Below are positions 61,839 to 64,000 of a stretch of 64,000 nucleotides of DNA, piece after piece. The notes under the pieces are model-generated. The model ran no database searches. It was not told where the DNA came from and worked only from the letters and a program-made list of their open reading frames with translations. Both the position numbers and the translations under genes were made by a program. Where the stretch lies: positions 16,195,436-16,259,435 of the forward strand of contig NC_083648.1 in NCBI RefSeq assembly GCF_963576545.1, in the 5' to 3' direction. Source of the stretch: Limanda limanda. Lineage: Eukaryota > Chordata > Actinopteri > Pleuronectiformes > Pleuronectidae. The first letter of the stretch is position 1. Each line of letters begins with the position of its first letter.

Positions 61839-64000
61839 TCAGACATTGGCCAGTTCCTCAGCTTCATCTCTGTTCTCATTGATCTCAGCCAGCGTCCTGA
61901 CAAAGCGCGTCCACTCGTCAGCCTTTGGAACGCAGATTTGCTGCAGAAACACAAGGACAACGCACCAGCAGTGTGTCAAAGAGAGAACAAAGACAGGAAC
62001 AAATAATGCAGTGAAGATGTGCACTTGAGTTCACATTTTACGTTCATATGATTATGACACATTTGGCTGTATTTGGATTTTCTTTTTATTTATAGTTATT
62101 TCTAAGTTATAATTTGATAAGTTAATGCTTACACTGTAAAATATCAAGCCTCAATTACAGCCATGTTTCTTCAAAAATACTTATTATCTCAAAAGGGTAT
62201 CAGAATTTTGTACACCACTATCAGTATCTGCATTGGCCCCAAAAACTCCATATTGGTCGAGCTTTAGCTTGTGTAGCACTGGCTGAATTTACAAAAAACA
62301 AATAGTAAAAAGGCTGTGACATCTCACCTCTCCTACGTCGTAGACCCGCACCTGTCCGTCCGAGTCCCCAGTGGCGATCTCTTTTCCAGAGTGAGCCCAT
62401 TTCACACGGTTCAGAGCTGGAGACCCCTCCACACACACACTGGCGGTGGGAACCTAGAAAACACACATCAACTTACAAGAAAGAAGATTCATGGAAGGTC
62501 CCGAGTGATTCCATTCGACGATGCTTTCAAAAAGCTTATGAAACTATTTAGAAGTTTTTGCAAAAAATTGTAAGATTCATCTTTCCTTTAACTCATTTTG
62601 GAATTACGGCAACTCACTTTCTTGCCCAGAGTTAGTTGAAAAGACTGAAATTACTCTAATGGTGCCAGAAAATAAATATTTCATACTATTACAGTCTAAT
62701 TTTTAAAGATTGGACAAAATTTAACAAGTTTATTAGTCAGCTTTAGTAGTTCTAGTACATGCATTATATTGCCAGGGTGACTGTTTATACATGCCTCCAG
62801 TCTTTAAGGGGGAAATTAAGGTCTTGAGCTTCAGTGTGTGTGTTTGCATACTTCAGTGTCATTGTTGAGGTTCCACAGGTCCAGACGTCCGGCAAGGTCC
62901 ACACAGGCAAACAGAGCCGGGTGTGTTGGAGACCACATCGCATCATAGACGTAGTCACAGCTGTCCTCGAATGAGTACAGTGGACGGGTACTCTGTAAGG
63001 AGGAGAAGAGGGAGCAATGGATTCAAGCTAAGGAACGTAGCTAATGGTGCTTCTAATAGAAGTGTGTGAGTGTGTGTCTCACCTTGGTGCTCCAGAGTTT
63101 GACGGTCCAATCAAAAGAGGAGGAGATGAAGAGATGAGAGAAGTCAACTGGTCCACCAGCGCTGTGGCAGCTCAGCCCAGTCACTGGACCATGGTGGCCT
63201 TCAAACACCTCAGTGATACCTGCCTTACTGTAACACACATAGATGACACAGAAGATTACGGTAACACACATAAGACAAAGAAGATCACTGTAACACACAT
63301 TTCAGATATTGTGACGAACACAACTTATTACTGTCTTTCCTCAAAAGGCTTTTCCCGTTACTTTTAGGAAGTCTCAGTGTTTCTTCAACATGCAAACAGG
63401 AATCTGATGTTAGAATGACCTCTCACCTCCCGTGTCGACAGGCGGTGTAGACGGAGCCGTCCTCGCTACCCACCACAAAGTTGTTCACGTCTCCCAGAGG
63501 GAAGGCCATGGAGGTAACAGCCACTGCCTTGCTCTGTTTGAACACCAGCTCCAGACTGTCCTGCAGGGAGAAAAGAAAATCACACAACCTCAGACTCCCT
63601 GACATTTAACAACAGCGTGTGCACAATCATCCGTGCACATTCATCACACCTGCGGCTGTGAGAGCATGTCAAGGCTCCAAGAGCACATCTTTCCATCAGT
63701 GGAAATGCTGATCAGGTTGTTGGCGTTCTGGGTTCCCACCACGTTCACACAGTAGACTGGGTGCTGAACACAACAGAGCACAGCAACATAAACATCATCC
63801 AAAGAGAACAACTGACTAAATACTGGCTGAAAAACCAAAAAGGTGCGTGAGCTGTGGTGCTTTACTGTGTGAGCAGCTGCAGACAGGGGGGTTCTCTGGA
63901 CAGGGGTGCGCTTGTTGCTCCTGTTGTCCCACAGGACAATCTGTCCCGAATACGTCCCACCCACCACCAGGTTGGGGTGAAACTTTGCAAATCCAGCTGA
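61839..64000 (-). CDS. dync1i2: Cytoplasmic dynein 1 intermediate chain 2, last seven exons (partial)
   Basis: Scaffold subunit of the dynein motor; its C-terminal WD40 propeller binds the heavy chain. Exons 5'->3': (64000)-63866, 63763-63650, 63560-63427, 63227-63083, 62992-62852, 62453-62328, 61940-61839; in frame, 298 C-terminal residues, with the 5' part beyond the right edge. Visible WD40 blades include [78 protein letters not shown] and [18 protein letters not shown]. The tail [22 protein letters not shown] parallels DYNC1I1/2. Assignment to I2 rather than I1 rests mainly on synteny with slc25a12 and metap1d (human 2q31.1); I1 lies next to SLC25A13. Intact as far as seen. Confidence 0.92.

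Overview
This window is vertebrate nuclear DNA and most probably comes from a ray-finned (teleost, likely percomorph) fish. The evidence is multi-exon genes with GT-AG introns, dense CA/GT microsatellites, and interspersed repeats resembling common fish MITE, hAT-type and LINE-tail fragments. Gene identities come from reading exons and comparing them with family sequences I remember. No database search was run. I found no bacterial-type operon, CRISPR array, rRNA or tRNA.

Layout from left to right. (1) 1-2.3 kb: first coding exon of rapgef4 (EPAC2), minus strand, with the rest of the gene off the left edge; a CTG/ATG trinucleotide tract lies in its 5' region. (2) 2.3-7.6 kb: no gene I can name, with repeats and two exon-like orphan stretches. 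(3) 7.7-17.9 kb: a complete neurabin-1-like gene (ppp1r9a family), plus strand, 18 coding exons, about 1312 aa, with PP1-docking motif, PDZ, coiled coil and SAM domain. (4) 18.9-34.1 kb: complete itga6 (integrin alpha-6), minus strand, with two alternative cytoplasmic-tail exons and a recognisable GC-box/TATA promoter. (5) 34.2-45.4 kb: an 11 kb stretch without a recognisable gene. (6) 45.5-48.9 kb: complete metap1d (mitochondrial methionine aminopeptidase), minus strand, 10 exons, 334 aa. (7) 50.25-50.85 kb: a non-autonomous hAT-like element. (8) 51.0-59.7 kb: complete slc25a12 (aralar/AGC1), plus strand, 18 exons, 684 aa. (9) 61.8-64.0 kb: the last seven exons of dync1i2 (dynein intermediate chain 2), minus strand, running off the right edge.

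Gene order and orientation mirror human 2q31.1 (DYNC1I2, SLC25A12, HAT1, METAP1D, DLX1, DLX2, ITGA6, PDK1, RAPGEF4). HAT1, DLX1/DLX2 and PDK1 are not detectable at their expected places, and a neurabin gene sits where PDK1 would be. Neurabin genes in mammals lie in the sister DLX-linked regions (PPP1R9A near DLX5/6, PPP1R9B near DLX3/4). The fish gene is therefore best explained as a third ancient neurabin copy retained here. The genes share no pathway; they are linked by conserved synteny. Two encode mitochondrial proteins (metap1d, slc25a12), and several act in neurons or adhesion (neurabin, EPAC2, AGC1, alpha-6).

I see no radically new system. The points most worth following are the extra neurabin locus, the missing DLX/HAT1/PDK1 genes, the altered GFFKR motifs in both integrin tail exons, the CRE next to the slc25a12 start codon, and microsatellites fused directly to 5' splice sites.
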